From positions 3,541,899-3,605,898 of the forward strand of contig JACAXG010000025.1 in the NCBI GenBank assembly GCA_018881555.1: a stretch of DNA of 64,000 bases, read 5' to 3'. The position numbers were made by a program, and so were the translations under genes. This stretch comes from Amblyornis subalaris (taxonomy: Eukaryota > Chordata > Aves > Passeriformes > Ptilonorhynchidae). Shown piece after piece: positions 1-10,305 of this stretch; position 1 is the stretch's first letter; every line of letters begins with the position of its first letter. A model generated the notes under the pieces. That model ran no database searches. It was not told the DNA's origin and was given only the letters and a program-made list of their open reading frames with translations.

Positions 1-1168
1 CCTTCCCTTCTTACAATTCTGGCAGCTGACTAATGTTTATGGTGCAGAAGAGACTGTTTGTTTGAAGACATGAAATGCAGAGGAAGGGAGGAGAGGAAGA
101 TAGTCCAATGCCTGGGAAGACTGGGGGTGCAACTTTTAGCAGTCCTATACAGCATTGTAAGCATTTTAAAAAGTTTCTCTGTTCAGCACACCAAGTCACA
201 CTTATAGCTCTCCCTTTCTCTCTCCTTGCAGTTGCCTTATGTATTGTTCAGGAGAGGAATCTTCTCCAGCTCAGGTGAACCCTATCTTCTCATTGATCCT
301 TAAGTTGGTAGCTCACACAGCTGCTCTTGTCTATTTAATCCAAGCCTGATTCTACTCCTGGCCTGAGACATTTTCTAGGCGCAAAGCAGAGTCTCCTTTT
401 CTTCAAAGGCTCTGCTATAACTCAACCAGTATGAAAATCGATCCCAGTATAGGACCTTAACTTTCACCTTTCCTTTTTATTAACAGCTTTTTAAAAGGCA
501 TCTCTCCAGCTGCTGGATTCCTCCTCTGCTGCTGGTAACTGATGGAAACAATTGCTCACGTTTGCGCTGAGTGGACACACTTATTAATTCTAGCACTAAA
601 CACAGAAAGTGCAAATTCTNCAGGAAATGGGGACTGATTGTGATTACGCATTTCAGTCACACTTCCATACCATGACACTTTGAGGTCTGAATGAGAGCAG
701 TGTCCACGTACACTGGAACATGCTCCACTTTACTCCAGAGCTTAGGATCCTGGTATGGCACTAAACACCCCATTAGGCCAGTGGGCATCTCCCGAGAAGC
801 TGCGATGGGTAGGGAAGGCAGGTGAGCCAGGGCATGGCCTTGTTGTAGGGCAGGCTGGAAGGTCAGGGTCTCAAACACCCTACCCTTGAACAGAAACCNA
901 AGTGGAAATTTGGGGTATTCCACACGGAGGACTGAGTTCAAGGATGACATGGCTCAGAGAGGTTTATCCAGACCTTCTCTGAAATCTGACACAAACTTGG
1001 CCTGTTTGTTTCCATGAGGAGAGCATCTGCACGCCTTTTTGCAAATCTCCCAGCAACAATGATATAAATAAAACCCTAGACTACAGGGCTGTCCTGACAA
1101 CTTGTCCTGCCCTTTCCTACAAGGGGGGTTTATTCTATGTATTATTACAATCTACATGAAATTTCTTC
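1..1168. other. No gene recognised
   Basis: Unremarkable mixed-composition DNA with single Ns at 620 and 899. The longest open frame (97 codons, minus, 657-950) crosses the N and resembles no family. No repeat family is recognised. Confidence 0.6.
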
Positions 1169-1184
1169 TTTTTTTTTTTTTTTT
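1169..1184. repeat. Poly-T run
   Basis: Sixteen consecutive T. It could be the reverse of a poly-A tail, but no recognisable retroelement body adjoins it. Confidence 0.9.
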
Positions 1185-1371
1185 AAATCTTGGAAAGGAA
1201 GCAGGAAAAACTCTACCAAGGTAATGATTAATGCGAGGAATCACATCCTCACATATTGAACAAATAAATATAAGCTAATATAAATAGAAAAAAAACTCTT
1301 GGAATTTGTCGGTCCGTGGTCTTATTATCTTGAGCTCCAAAGCCAAAATTGCAGACTATGGTTTACAGATG

Positions 1372-1441
1372 CTTTTCTCTCTTTCCCTCTCCTCCTCCTT
1401 TTCCTTTTCCCTTTTCTTGCTTGCTTTTTTTTTTTTCCCCC
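1372..1441. repeat. Polypyrimidine tract
   Basis: About 70 bases of C and T with only two G interruptions (1419, 1423), ending in a run of 12 T then 5 C. Such tracts can form triplex (H-form) DNA. The lysine/arginine-rich minus-strand frame across it is an artefact of the tract. Confidence 0.9.
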
Positions 1442-1731
1442 AAGGCAACTCAAAGGAGCTTGTGCCTCTCTTGCTAGGAATTGCTCCTCTGACAGAAACT
1501 TTGCTTCCCTTTTCAAATGAGTTTGGCAAATGTTAGTAAAAAGGTTGCTAGTAAACATTCTTTGAAAACATTTATAGGTTTCTGAGGGTGCATGAAAACT
1601 GTTCAGGCTGTAGTTCACAGAACTTCTATCCCACCAGAGACCTGGGAAATTCTTCACTATGGTTTTTGTCTCAACTACTCCTCCATTCACAGGATGCTTG
1701 AGACACTACTTTCTTTTGGAAAGTCCTACAC

Positions 1732-1762
1732 AAAAAAAAAAAAGAAGAAGAAAAAAAGAGGG
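1732..1762. repeat. Polypurine (A/AAG) tract
   Basis: An uninterrupted purine run: a 12-base A run followed by GAAGAAG, A-rich sequence and GAGGG. It lies about 290 bases after the pyrimidine tract at 1372-1441, so the two are partly complementary. Confidence 0.9.
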
Positions 1763-3674
1763 CAAAAATGATATAAAAGGGATGCATGGTTTTATCACTT
1801 TTTTTATCTGGTTACCTGAGCTTCAAGGAAATTACAACCAGTCTTCCTAGATATTTAGGTCCTCAGCTCTTAGGGTCAGGGAGATGAGGGGTTTTGTAAG
1901 GGATCCTTGATAAATAGTTTCAAGAAGACCTTTCTACATGGTATACTTTATTTGTTTTGGTTTTGTTTTTTTATCTGTAGCCCCAAATCAGACCCTAAAT
2001 TTGTTTGAAATATCACTTCCCTAACTTTCAAATGGCACCAATCTTACTTGGGTGAATTTGGGACTATCTGCAGTCTTCACTGAAACTTTAAGTCTGAAGG
2101 ATCAGGGGATAAGTGGGGGTATTTGTCAGTCCATAGATGTTCCCCAGGTCAGGCCTTCAGATTTGGATCAGTACTGTAGAAGCAGAAGTCCCTGTGGCAG
2201 CCATTCAGTGAAAAAGACTGAATTTTCAACTCCCAGCCCTATAGTCTTTCTCCTTTACTCCGTGGGCACTAGGAAGGGAGAAGCTGGTGAACCTGTTCCT
2301 ACTTTAGGGTTCATGAGGCTGAATTTGTGTGACAAAATCTGTATTTTTTATTATCAGAAAATTTTCCTCTAGATAATATTCATTCTCCCAGAATTACTCA
2401 TTAAAGAAAAAAAAAAAAAATTCCCACAAACTACTGATTGTTCAGCAAAGAAATGTTAACCAAAAGCTCTTCTACATCAGATGTTTTCATTGCATTCCTG
2501 TACCTTGTTTGCTCCTTTGACTCTGTGAGTTGCACTTTGGTAAGAAAGACCTTTGGTTGTCAGTCCCTCCAGGATCTCACACGAAATGAGCATGATAGGT
2601 GTCAGCTCCCTCCTTTCTGGGCCAATTGTCAGGGTCACAGAAAACTCCCAGGGCACTTGGCAATCTCCTGTTAGAGGTCTCATCTGGGAAGACATGAGAA
2701 CCACTGGCCAAAGCTCCAAAAATATTTGAGCCCGTTTCAAGGTTCGAAGGGGAAGCAAAACAAAAAAATCCCCTGTGCTAATTCCCAATGTTTCTGCTGA
2801 CTCAGCATCCAGACAACTGGAAATTTCTCCTTGACTTGGAGAGATGTGTCCAAACATAAAGCCTGGACCTGGACACACTTTTGTGTTTAAGAAAAAGTTT
2901 GTAACCAGACCTCCACTCTGCAGTTGGCCCCAAGCCAGTACTCACAAAGTGGAATGAAACCTCTCTTTGATTATTTAATACAGCCCAGAAACCAGAGCAG
3001 AGCTGATCACAGCCATGGATTTGGATGGGAATATTAGGGGACAAAGAATACACCCCACACTGAGCAATAATGCCAAGGAGCCATGAATAACATTGCGGGA
3101 TCACAATTATCCACATTCAGGCAAAACCCAAGGGTCTGCTTCAGCCAGGGACTCATCTTTCTGTTCTTCACAAATCAATCAGGGTCTCCAAGAAAGACAC
3201 AAATCTCCCCAAATTCTGGTGTGAATGCTGTGGATTCAGCAGAACTGTGCTCAGACTTTGAGCTCCGGGAGATTTCCATGTCAGTAGTTTTGCTAATTCA
3301 GTCCTTTTTCTACACTTCCCTCATTGCCCTCTCCCATAAGTACTTCATCTGCTGGAGTTGGCCACATAATCAATTTACCATCCCCAGGCTTGGCTGACTT
3401 TGATAAAGAGGATTTAGGGGGTTAATTTGAGCCCTCATATTTCTGAGGGGACTCTATACTTAGGAAACTTTCTGCACTGCGCTTCAGTACGGATTAGTTG
3501 TTCTACTTCCCATAAAACCTTATGTCTGCCAGCTTGCCTAGGATTAGAACTAAAATGGAGTGTGTAGATCCCATTGCCACAAATAGAGCTTCTGCACTAG
3601 GGCTGCTTTGCTTGGGATGCAAGCCAGCGTTATAAATATTGAGGGCCTGATTTTTCAGTCCATCACAGTTGCAG

Positions 3675-3744
3675 TACATATATATATATGTGTGTGTATG
3701 TGTGTACTATTATATACATACACAGATATGTGCTTATGTGTGTG
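3675..3744. repeat. Mixed (TA)n/(TG)n microsatellite
   Basis: Alternating pyrimidine-purine sequence: a TA block (3679-3689), TG blocks with TATG interruptions to about 3705, then degenerate TA, CA and TG units. The first part is bounded by GTAC on each side (3674-3677 and 3704-3707). Confidence 0.88.
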
Positions 3745-5749
3745 ACGCTTCACACCCATGGCCACTCTGAATGCACACAAGCAAACTTTTCATGCTGTCC
3801 TTGAAAACTTCATATGACAGGACAGAGTCATGCTGCTATTAGNGATGCTTTGGAACACTAATTAAATTAGAATTTTTTGTCCTCAGTGAGACAGGTTTGA
3901 TTTTTTTTTAACTCTCAAAGGACACTTCTCTGTATGGCGGCTTTGTGTGACATTCAAAAGGAAAGATCACCCAGAGACCTGCACCAAAAGGGAGGCTCTT
4001 CTATTTTACGGTTTCAAATTATACTCCTAAAATGCATAACTGTGCTGTCTGTTTTCCCTGAGGGGAGGGTCTTGCTTGGGAATACAGTAGGAAAATGTCA
4101 GAGTAGGACTAGTCAACTTGTTATGTGAAGCCTGTTGTCTCTTCCTCTGGTTTGTTTGTAGACCTTGATTAAATCTTGAAAGAGGCATGGCTGTTCCTGG
4201 TACTGACTGCCAACCTCCTCTTTAAATGAGCAACATTAATTCTCCGTGCTGGTTATGTCGCCACTCATGAAAGATGGCGAATGGGCTGTTTGCCAACAAA
4301 GGTCCACAGGCAATGGAGGCTGCTGGTGCAAACACTCTGCAGCATGTGCTGAAGAAGTGAGGGAAAAGAGCCATCTCTTAGCGGTGCTGCTGGTTATGGG
4401 CTGACTGTGATCTGGCTACCTGAGCTGGAAAANGGTCCTGAGGGACTCAGTGTTGAAGGCAGGGGAGGGAGGACCAGCAGAGAGAGTTTCAAAACCTCCA
4501 TTTCTGACGCTTCCCAACCCTGATTGGCTACTCCAAATCGTTGTAGGAGCTGCACAGACGTGCGGCTGCTGCAGAAAAGCAGAATTACACCCCCACCTCT
4601 CTGAGTTCCCACTGTCCTGAACTAGATAGTGATGAAAAAGCACCTTCACTCTCCTGCTTTTGCAGGCTTGAAAGAAAGGANATGGAGACAACACATGTGA
4701 AAGAGCACCCAAAGAGGAAGCCTCAACAGCTGCTCTAATCACAGGCAGAAAATCCTCTCCTTGTCCAGCTCAACCTTGCCTTCTCTTGCAGACTATGGTA
4801 GTTCAAAAGCAGAATCCCAGGCATAGATGGAAGGGCACTAAGATAAATTTGTTTTCCTTTATAAATCCATGGTTGTAACACCTAAAAATCCCAGCCCAAT
4901 CTCAGAAGGTCCCTATGAGGATAATATGTAGATAGGTCAAANGAAAAACATCCATGACACTGAAAGTTTTTGAATTTCAGAAAATATCCCATGCATCTGT
5001 ATTAAATCTGCCCACTTCTTTCTGTGTGGGTCATCCTCATGCCAAGTTTTCCTTGTAATTCAGGAGTAAAAAATATACTCCAGGCTTGGTGCCATGCAGT
5101 GAAAACACATGTCTTGTCTGTACATAATTGTACAGAAACTGGAGCCTTTTATTTTTCATGAGAACAGGCCCATGACAATCAAATCCTGTCTTTCTGGGAC
5201 ACTTGTCTGGCATCTTATCACATAGTTTCTGTGGATTTCATATGTCTGATTTAACTATCCCCAAACTTCTGCAAGGCTGGGAGGTACTGTTGGCTTTTTG
5301 CACTGATGAATTCTTCCCAATATATATACATTTTCATTAATTTCCTCCAAAAATACTTATTAATTTCAACTAACATCACTCATGTTGAATTTCTTAGGTT
5401 AAGAAGTAAATCGGTCTGACATCTCAAAAATTATTCATGTTTTTGTTTNGAAACATTACACAAATGTATCTATATTTAACTTTTTAAAAATAGAGATAAT
5501 ACTTTTCTCCCCACCTTTTCAAGCCATGAAAATCAAACAAAAAGGCTTTTTTGGACTAGTTGGAGCATTTATATTTGGCCTGCCAATAAAACAAACTGCT
5601 TTTTGTTGTTGATGCTTTACTGGAAATGTTTCAGATGAACCCCAGTCTACATATTTTTACTTTATCTTGGCTTTTAAATAAAAACATTTTTTCATCCCGT
5701 TATCACCTATTATATCAACTAAGCTTGTGGCATAGGTGATTTAAATTCC
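3745..5749. other. No gene recognised
   Basis: Moderately AT-rich DNA, strongest from 5300 to 5700. Single Ns occur at 3843, 4433, 4681, 4942 and 5449. Minus frames around 4394-4742 (72 and 108 codons) overlap each other and cross Ns. Words at 4493-4530 faintly recall an old CR1 but do not stay collinear. Confidence 0.6.
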
Positions 5750-5815
5750 TTACTGAAGGTCACACAGGGCACTGGTGACAGAGAGCTGCACGGAGATCTC
5801 CCAGTCCTGGGGTAC
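5750..5815 (-). mobile_element. MIR-like SINE fragment
   Basis: The plus strand contains CTGAAGGTCACACAGGGCAC, then GTGACAGAGAGCTGC, then AGATCTCCCAGTCCTGG. This is the reverse complement of the MIR core and the following region (CCAAGGTCACACAGC, GTGGCAGAGCTGGG, CCAGGTCTCC.AGTCC.GG). The AAGGTCACACAG block is exact. The rest is diverged. Confidence 0.48.
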
Positions 5816-5970
5816 TGCAGGAAAGTGCATGAACTGGGCCTTACCTTTGCTTCAAAGCTCTCTCCAAAGATCTCTTCACTCCGCAAAGCAAGTGGAATTC
5901 TTTTCAGAACTCACCCAATGAAACCGGACTGTCAGAATTTGTGCCAAGAATTTTTCATGCTTTGAGATAT

Positions 5971-6000
5971 TCTTTCTTTTTTTTTTTTTTTTTCTTTTCT
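5971..6000. repeat. T-rich tract
   Basis: A run of 17 T (5977-5993) within TCTTTC-type sequence, followed from 6010 to about 6050 by C/T-rich sequence. Confidence 0.88.
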
Positions 6001-7074
6001 GGGAAATTATCTTTCACACATGCTTTCCCTCTCTCTCCCCTCCCCCACATATTTTCTGTTTCTGCTTTTTTTCAGTGTAAATCTGGAAGATTTCTCAGTT
6101 GAAAAGCATATTTTCTCTTCTGTTAGGAATGGGTAGAGGTCTGGCAAGCTCGGCCTTGCCATCTGCTGTGTCAGTGGAAGCTCTTGCATTCCCAACTTAA
6201 GCCACAGAGATGACCTTCTGCCACCTTCCCCTTCCTTTAGTGTGAGATTTGGGGGCTGTTACTGCACATAAAGCAGACAGGGCTTGCTGCAGCTCTGTCA
6301 GGACTGGATTCATGGTGGTGAAACCCCTAGAAGTCAGGAACTCAAGTGGTCTCCATGAGCCTAAATACCTTGCTGTGACTGCATCCAGTGCAGCTGCTGA
6401 TGGCAGGAGACCCTGCCTCCACGTTGTAGCTGCTCTGCTCAGTGTCCTGAGCAACCAACCCCCTGCTGAATTTTCCCACCCTGTGGAGGGAAATTAAATT
6501 CTTTGTCAGAGCTGGGAAATCCCCAGAATGGCCTTAAACCATGTTTTTCAGAACGCCGTTGACACTTTGCAGCGCGCTCTGTTCATGCCCGTGCGTGCAC
6601 ACACACAGAGCGCTTTGCTGCTCCATCCTCCCAGGGGCAGCCGTGAGAGCTTATTTCAGAGTAACTCTCATACAGTGGTTAAAAAAATGGCTCTCACAGA
6701 CCCTCTCAGGCTTCAGATNCTCCTTCTGGGCTAATGCCAGCACCCTTTGAAAGCAGCAAGACATACTAATATCCTTGGTCAAAATCCTTCCCTCTGTGTC
6801 ATCTTCCACCCAGTTTACTCACTCAGCTCTCAGCTGGACACTCCAAGTCAGCTGGGAGGACCAGGAAGATAACTCACCTCCTCTCTCCCACATGTTTAAG
6901 GAAGATTTGCATGCTTTGCCCAGAAAGCTATGATTCCCAAGTGGTCTGCCCTCTTGACATGATGGGCCACCTCCACCAAGTACACCAGCGGTCTGAATGA
7001 CAGAGGGACTTGGGAAAATTCACAGATGACTTTCAAAAACGTTTCCTGAAAGTGTGGAGCTGGGTTGCAAGATG

Positions 7075-7097
7075 ACCTGATGCTGACCGCATCAGGT
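7075..7097. repeat. Perfect 9-base inverted repeat
   Basis: ACCTGATGC (7075-7083) and GCATCAGGT (7089-7097) are exact reverse complements around the 5-base loop TGACC. There is no T-run after it and no gene beside it, so nothing suggests a terminator or processed hairpin. Confidence 0.75.
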
Positions 7098-8739
7098 GGG
7101 CTCCCTGGCTTTCCTTCCAGCTCTCAGGAATGGCAGAAGGCTGCTCTTCTCCTCTGTCAAACGCTGCATACAGCCCTAATGTAGGTCTGGCTTGCAAGCC
7201 CTCCTGCCTCCCTCTCCATTCCTGGTGGGACAGCATGGAGGCTGTGCCGTTGGAGTGAGCTGGCAGGGCACAGCAGGGGATTGCCCTGCATCAGTGGCCA
7301 TAGCCCCTCCTCAGTGTCCCAGGAAGGTGCAAGCAGAAGAGGTGGGTGCTGGCCACAGTCAGTGCTGTTTGCCTGCTCAGTCTGCGAGCTGGTGTCAGGG
7401 ACGTGTCTGAGGAGCACTAAATCACCTGGCTGGACTAACAAACAGGTGGGATCCATGTGGCCCTTCGAGCCATATAACAGTGCTTTGAAGTTTCCTACAG
7501 AAATTCAGGAACCAGGACCCTGCTCACCACTGGTTTTGACTGGCAAAAGTATTTCAGATGCTCTGACAGCTTNGATAAGAAGCTCAGGCTTCACAAAATA
7601 CCATTGACCATAAATTCTAGCCTTCTCTAATTTGGTACAGGCTTTCCCTACACCAGCCATTTTGCAGGAATCCTCTGNTTTTTTTCTGGTTGTGTGTCCT
7701 GAAAAGAGGATTTGGGGAGGCAGTTGTAAATGGAATTGATCTGAGGAGAAGCAGTGGGGTGGGGAAAGGGTTGCTGTTCTAGCAGATACATGGGACGAAG
7801 CTTCCCCTGACGAAAGGCAGGCTGGGAAGCAACGCCGAATGCATCCTNAAGGCAAATGAAAGTGCTTTCCCAGCTGTGCTCACCTGGATGTTGCCTAAAG
7901 ATCCAGTCGAGGCGAGAGCCAAAGTTTAATGAGAAGAGCACGCAGGCTGCCAGCTGGGTCAGGAACCGTTCCCATGGTCACACGGAGTTTATAGGACAAA
8001 GCAAGAGACACACGTTTGCTGCAAATGTCTGAGAACAGGAAACAAGTTNAACTGGGAAGGAGAGGGGGGAGAAAGAAATGGCGGCCAGGAAAGAGGCTTG
8101 GCTTCAGGNTGAGGTACCACAACCTCCAAGAGAAAGGTGGTGAACTGACGTTTGTGTTGGTCTGTACAGGTAGGACCATGTTCCCCTCTCCAGCCTGGAG
8201 TTGNGAGAAAAGACACAGGATGGTGCCTGTGAGGCTCATGTTGGGGGTATTTAGGCTTCAAACTCTCTGTGGGGGCACGTGGAAGCACTTGGTACCCTGC
8301 CCAACCCTGAAGGAGGCTCTTCCGTAACATACGGAGTGCTGGTACAAAATGCTGCTGTTCCTGTGATGCGGATACAGGAGCTCAGAGCAGAGGGNAGTGT
8401 GTTATGCTGTCCAAAGGCATGCAGGAAGCAGACCTTCAATGAGAGTTGTCTATTTTTCTGAATGCCCCCACCCCCTGCCAAAAAGCCACATTTTAACAGG
8501 AAGGTTGTGCTGTCCAACCCTGCGCCTGCTCCTGCCTGATTCATGTCGCTGAAGATGCTTNTACTGATCCGTCTTGTTTTGTTCACTTCCCTCTGGAGTC
8601 CTGCCTTCCACGGGGATTTCTCCTGTGTCCGCGGTAAAGTTTCAAGGACTCGCTTGCCCTCTNGCCCAAAGGTTTGGACACCTGCCTGCAGTACTGAGAG
8701 GCTCTGCCCGGGATTTCCCCAGCAGCCCGCAGCCGTCAG

Positions 8740-8960
8740 GTGCCCAGACTGCCCACGAGGGAGGAGTGCCCCAGTTCCTCAGGCTCCCTTCAAATCCTCC
8801 ACGAAGAAGCCAAAGGCTGCCCAGACCAGGTGTTCTGCTGGTTCCAGAACCACCAAATCCAACTCCCTGTCGCCCGAGGGAATGCAGAAGCCGTTGCTGC
8901 TGCTGGCAGCCAGCTGAAAACTGCTGATGTCCCCAGCCTGTCTGCAGATGTGCCTTCCTC
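8740..8960 (+). pseudogene. Homeodomain-like peptide relic or coincidence (WFQNH motif)
   Basis: In the frame beginning with GTG at 8740, the translation contains PDQVFCWFQNHQIQ (about 8818-8859), which resembles a homeodomain recognition helix. The tetrad WFQN is the hallmark, and H after it is typical of NK2-class homeodomains (WFQNHRYK). Where arginine is expected the codon is CAA, one CpG-decay step from CGA. Helices 1 and 2 are not recognisable: the frame has a stop at 8695, and the spacing from a possible helix-2 start (PTREEC) to W is about 7 residues too long. Overlapping frames of about 120 codons also exist here. A long A-rich run follows at 9069. It may be the decayed 3' part of a homeobox or a chance motif; no product is inferred. 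Confidence 0.13.
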
Positions 8961-9068
8961 TCACTCCCGGACCTTTCCAGACTGGTTGAGTTTGTCGAGT
9001 TTTGGTGTGGTTTATACAGATTATTTGGGAAAGTTTCTCACACCAACTTGCCCCTCAAGTTCCCATAC

Positions 9069-9106
9069 AAAAAAAAAAAAAAGAAAAAAAAAAGAAAAAA
9101 AAAAAA
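9069..9106. repeat. A-rich tract
   Basis: Thirty-eight bases of A with two single G interruptions. It could be an old poly-A tail of a processed insertion ending here or a simple repeat. No AATAAA or ATTAAA lies within 60 bases upstream. Confidence 0.9.
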
Positions 9107-9163
9107 TCCTGGCATGATGCTTGCCAGAACATTTTAGCTAAAGTAAAAGCCGGTAGCTGGTGC

Positions 9164-9182
9164 TTTTTTTTTTTTTTTTTTT
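9164..9182. repeat. Poly-T run
   Basis: Nineteen consecutive T, 57 bases after the A-rich tract at 9069-9106. The two can pair as an imperfect inverted repeat. Confidence 0.9.
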
Positions 9183-10240
9183 AAGTGGTTGTTTTAATTT
9201 AAAAAAGATAAATAAATTCAAAGGCACCAGTCCAGGCACTGGTTTTAATTTCTGGGAGGAGAAAAAAAAAAGCATCTGATATCACTACCAGTTTTCTTTC
9301 CTGAGACTTGTTACTTAAAGTGACCAAAAATGATTGCATTTTTTGACAATGAGCAGCACAATATCCTCCAGGTGTTTGAACAAGAACATTTCTTGACCAT
9401 CCTTAACTAAGATCCCTGCTTGCAGCTGTGATTTTGGTGCTAAGAAATATCTAATGAGTAGGTTACACCTTCTCCACACTACCAGCCACTGCCACCTTGT
9501 TATTTTAATATGAGCTTTACACTGAAAGTAGGTAGAAATGAGTTCTGGACCAAGAGATAGAAATCCTCTCTACAGTCAATATTTGAGCTTTGAAGGAGAA
9601 GAGCCTCATAAAGAAANTCTTTGGGTCCATCTCTAAAATTAAATAGCAGAAACTGCAGACACATGCGGAAGATTTTACACCCCAGAGTTTTGGCCCAGAA
9701 TGTTTCTTTTTCTGTTTAATTNTAATTTTTCTGTTTTACCATTTTAAAGTTGTTTGCAGCTGATACATCTCTGCCAGTAAGTGAGTGCAGACTGAGTCAC
9801 TGTTTTATATAGATCTGTCCATAAAGTCATGGAACTGACTTCTGAAATTTCTTGCCAAAGAGAAGGAAAGTTCAGGGAAGGGTAGGAGGAGCTGACAAAG
9901 GAAAGGGCAGAGGACTCTGCAATCTTCCTGACCCTTTTCCTGAGAGTTTGTGCTCAGAACTTGGTTTTTAGAAGATTGACCGGATGGTTGATTGTATGGA
10001 GGTGCTGTGAGGACTGTTCCTGATGGGGCTGTAACAAAAGGAGGTTTACAATGGGTGAAATATCAGAATGAAAGCTCCAGTGAGTTTTGCCAGTTTGGGA
10101 TAGAGAGGACTGAATTCTGTGGGTGTACAGCCAAGTGTCTGTCCTTTGCCTGCTTGTTATACTCTAGCTCCAAACACAGCCACTGAAGATGCTGTGCCAT
10201 CTCTAATGATGAGCAAGTATCTAGCTGCTCTTTAAATCAG
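9183..10240. other. No gene recognised
   Basis: AT-rich, with low-complexity TTTAATTTAAAAAAG near 9195 and an A run near 9260. The part 9700-9850 (TTTAATT, TTTTAAAG, GCAGCTGATAC, TTTTATATAGATC) has enhancer-like words but nothing decisive. Confidence 0.55.
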
Positions 10241-10305
10241 GACTCTCAGAAATTGAGGCATTTCCTAGAATTTCACAGCAAGGAATGAAGCAGATCTATT
10301 TCTGG
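10241..10305 (-). mobile_element. MIR-like SINE fragment
   Basis: Plus-strand bases GAAATTGAGGCATTTCCTAG, TTTCACAGCAAGGAATGAAG and CAGATCT match the reverse-complemented MIR core (GAAACTGAGGC...GGTCACACAGC.AGTAAGTGGCAGAGC). Only about 65 bases are alignable. This is a diverged relic on the minus strand. Confidence 0.42.

Larger units (their letters stand above)
1185..3674. other. No gene recognised; simple-sequence tracts
   Basis: Apart from the tracts listed at 1372 and 1732, this holds a 14-base A run near 2407-2420. Frames of 121 codons (minus, 1325-1690) and 133 codons (minus, 2477-2878) are open. The first is driven by the pyrimidine tract, the second has no motif, and opposite-strand frames overlap both. 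Confidence 0.6.
5816..8540. other. GC-richer stretch without recognisable gene
   Basis: G+C and CpG are higher than in the flanks, especially 6540-6660 and 7040-8350. Seven single Ns fall between 7573 and 8395, showing poor base quality or heterozygosity in the assembly. Overlapping frames of 60-116 codons exist on both strands, none with a domain, and the Ns make frame reading unreliable. A small GC-rich exon could be hidden here, but I see no supported splice-site pair. Confidence 0.5.

Noticed and set aside
1325..1690. 121-codon minus frame with a lysine/arginine-rich stretch like a nuclear localisation signal
   Set aside because: The basic stretch is the translation of the polypyrimidine tract on the opposite strand.
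4493..4545. Words recalling an ancient CR1 (AAAACCTCCATTTCTGACG)
   Set aside because: Only a few words match and neither flank stays collinear with the family.
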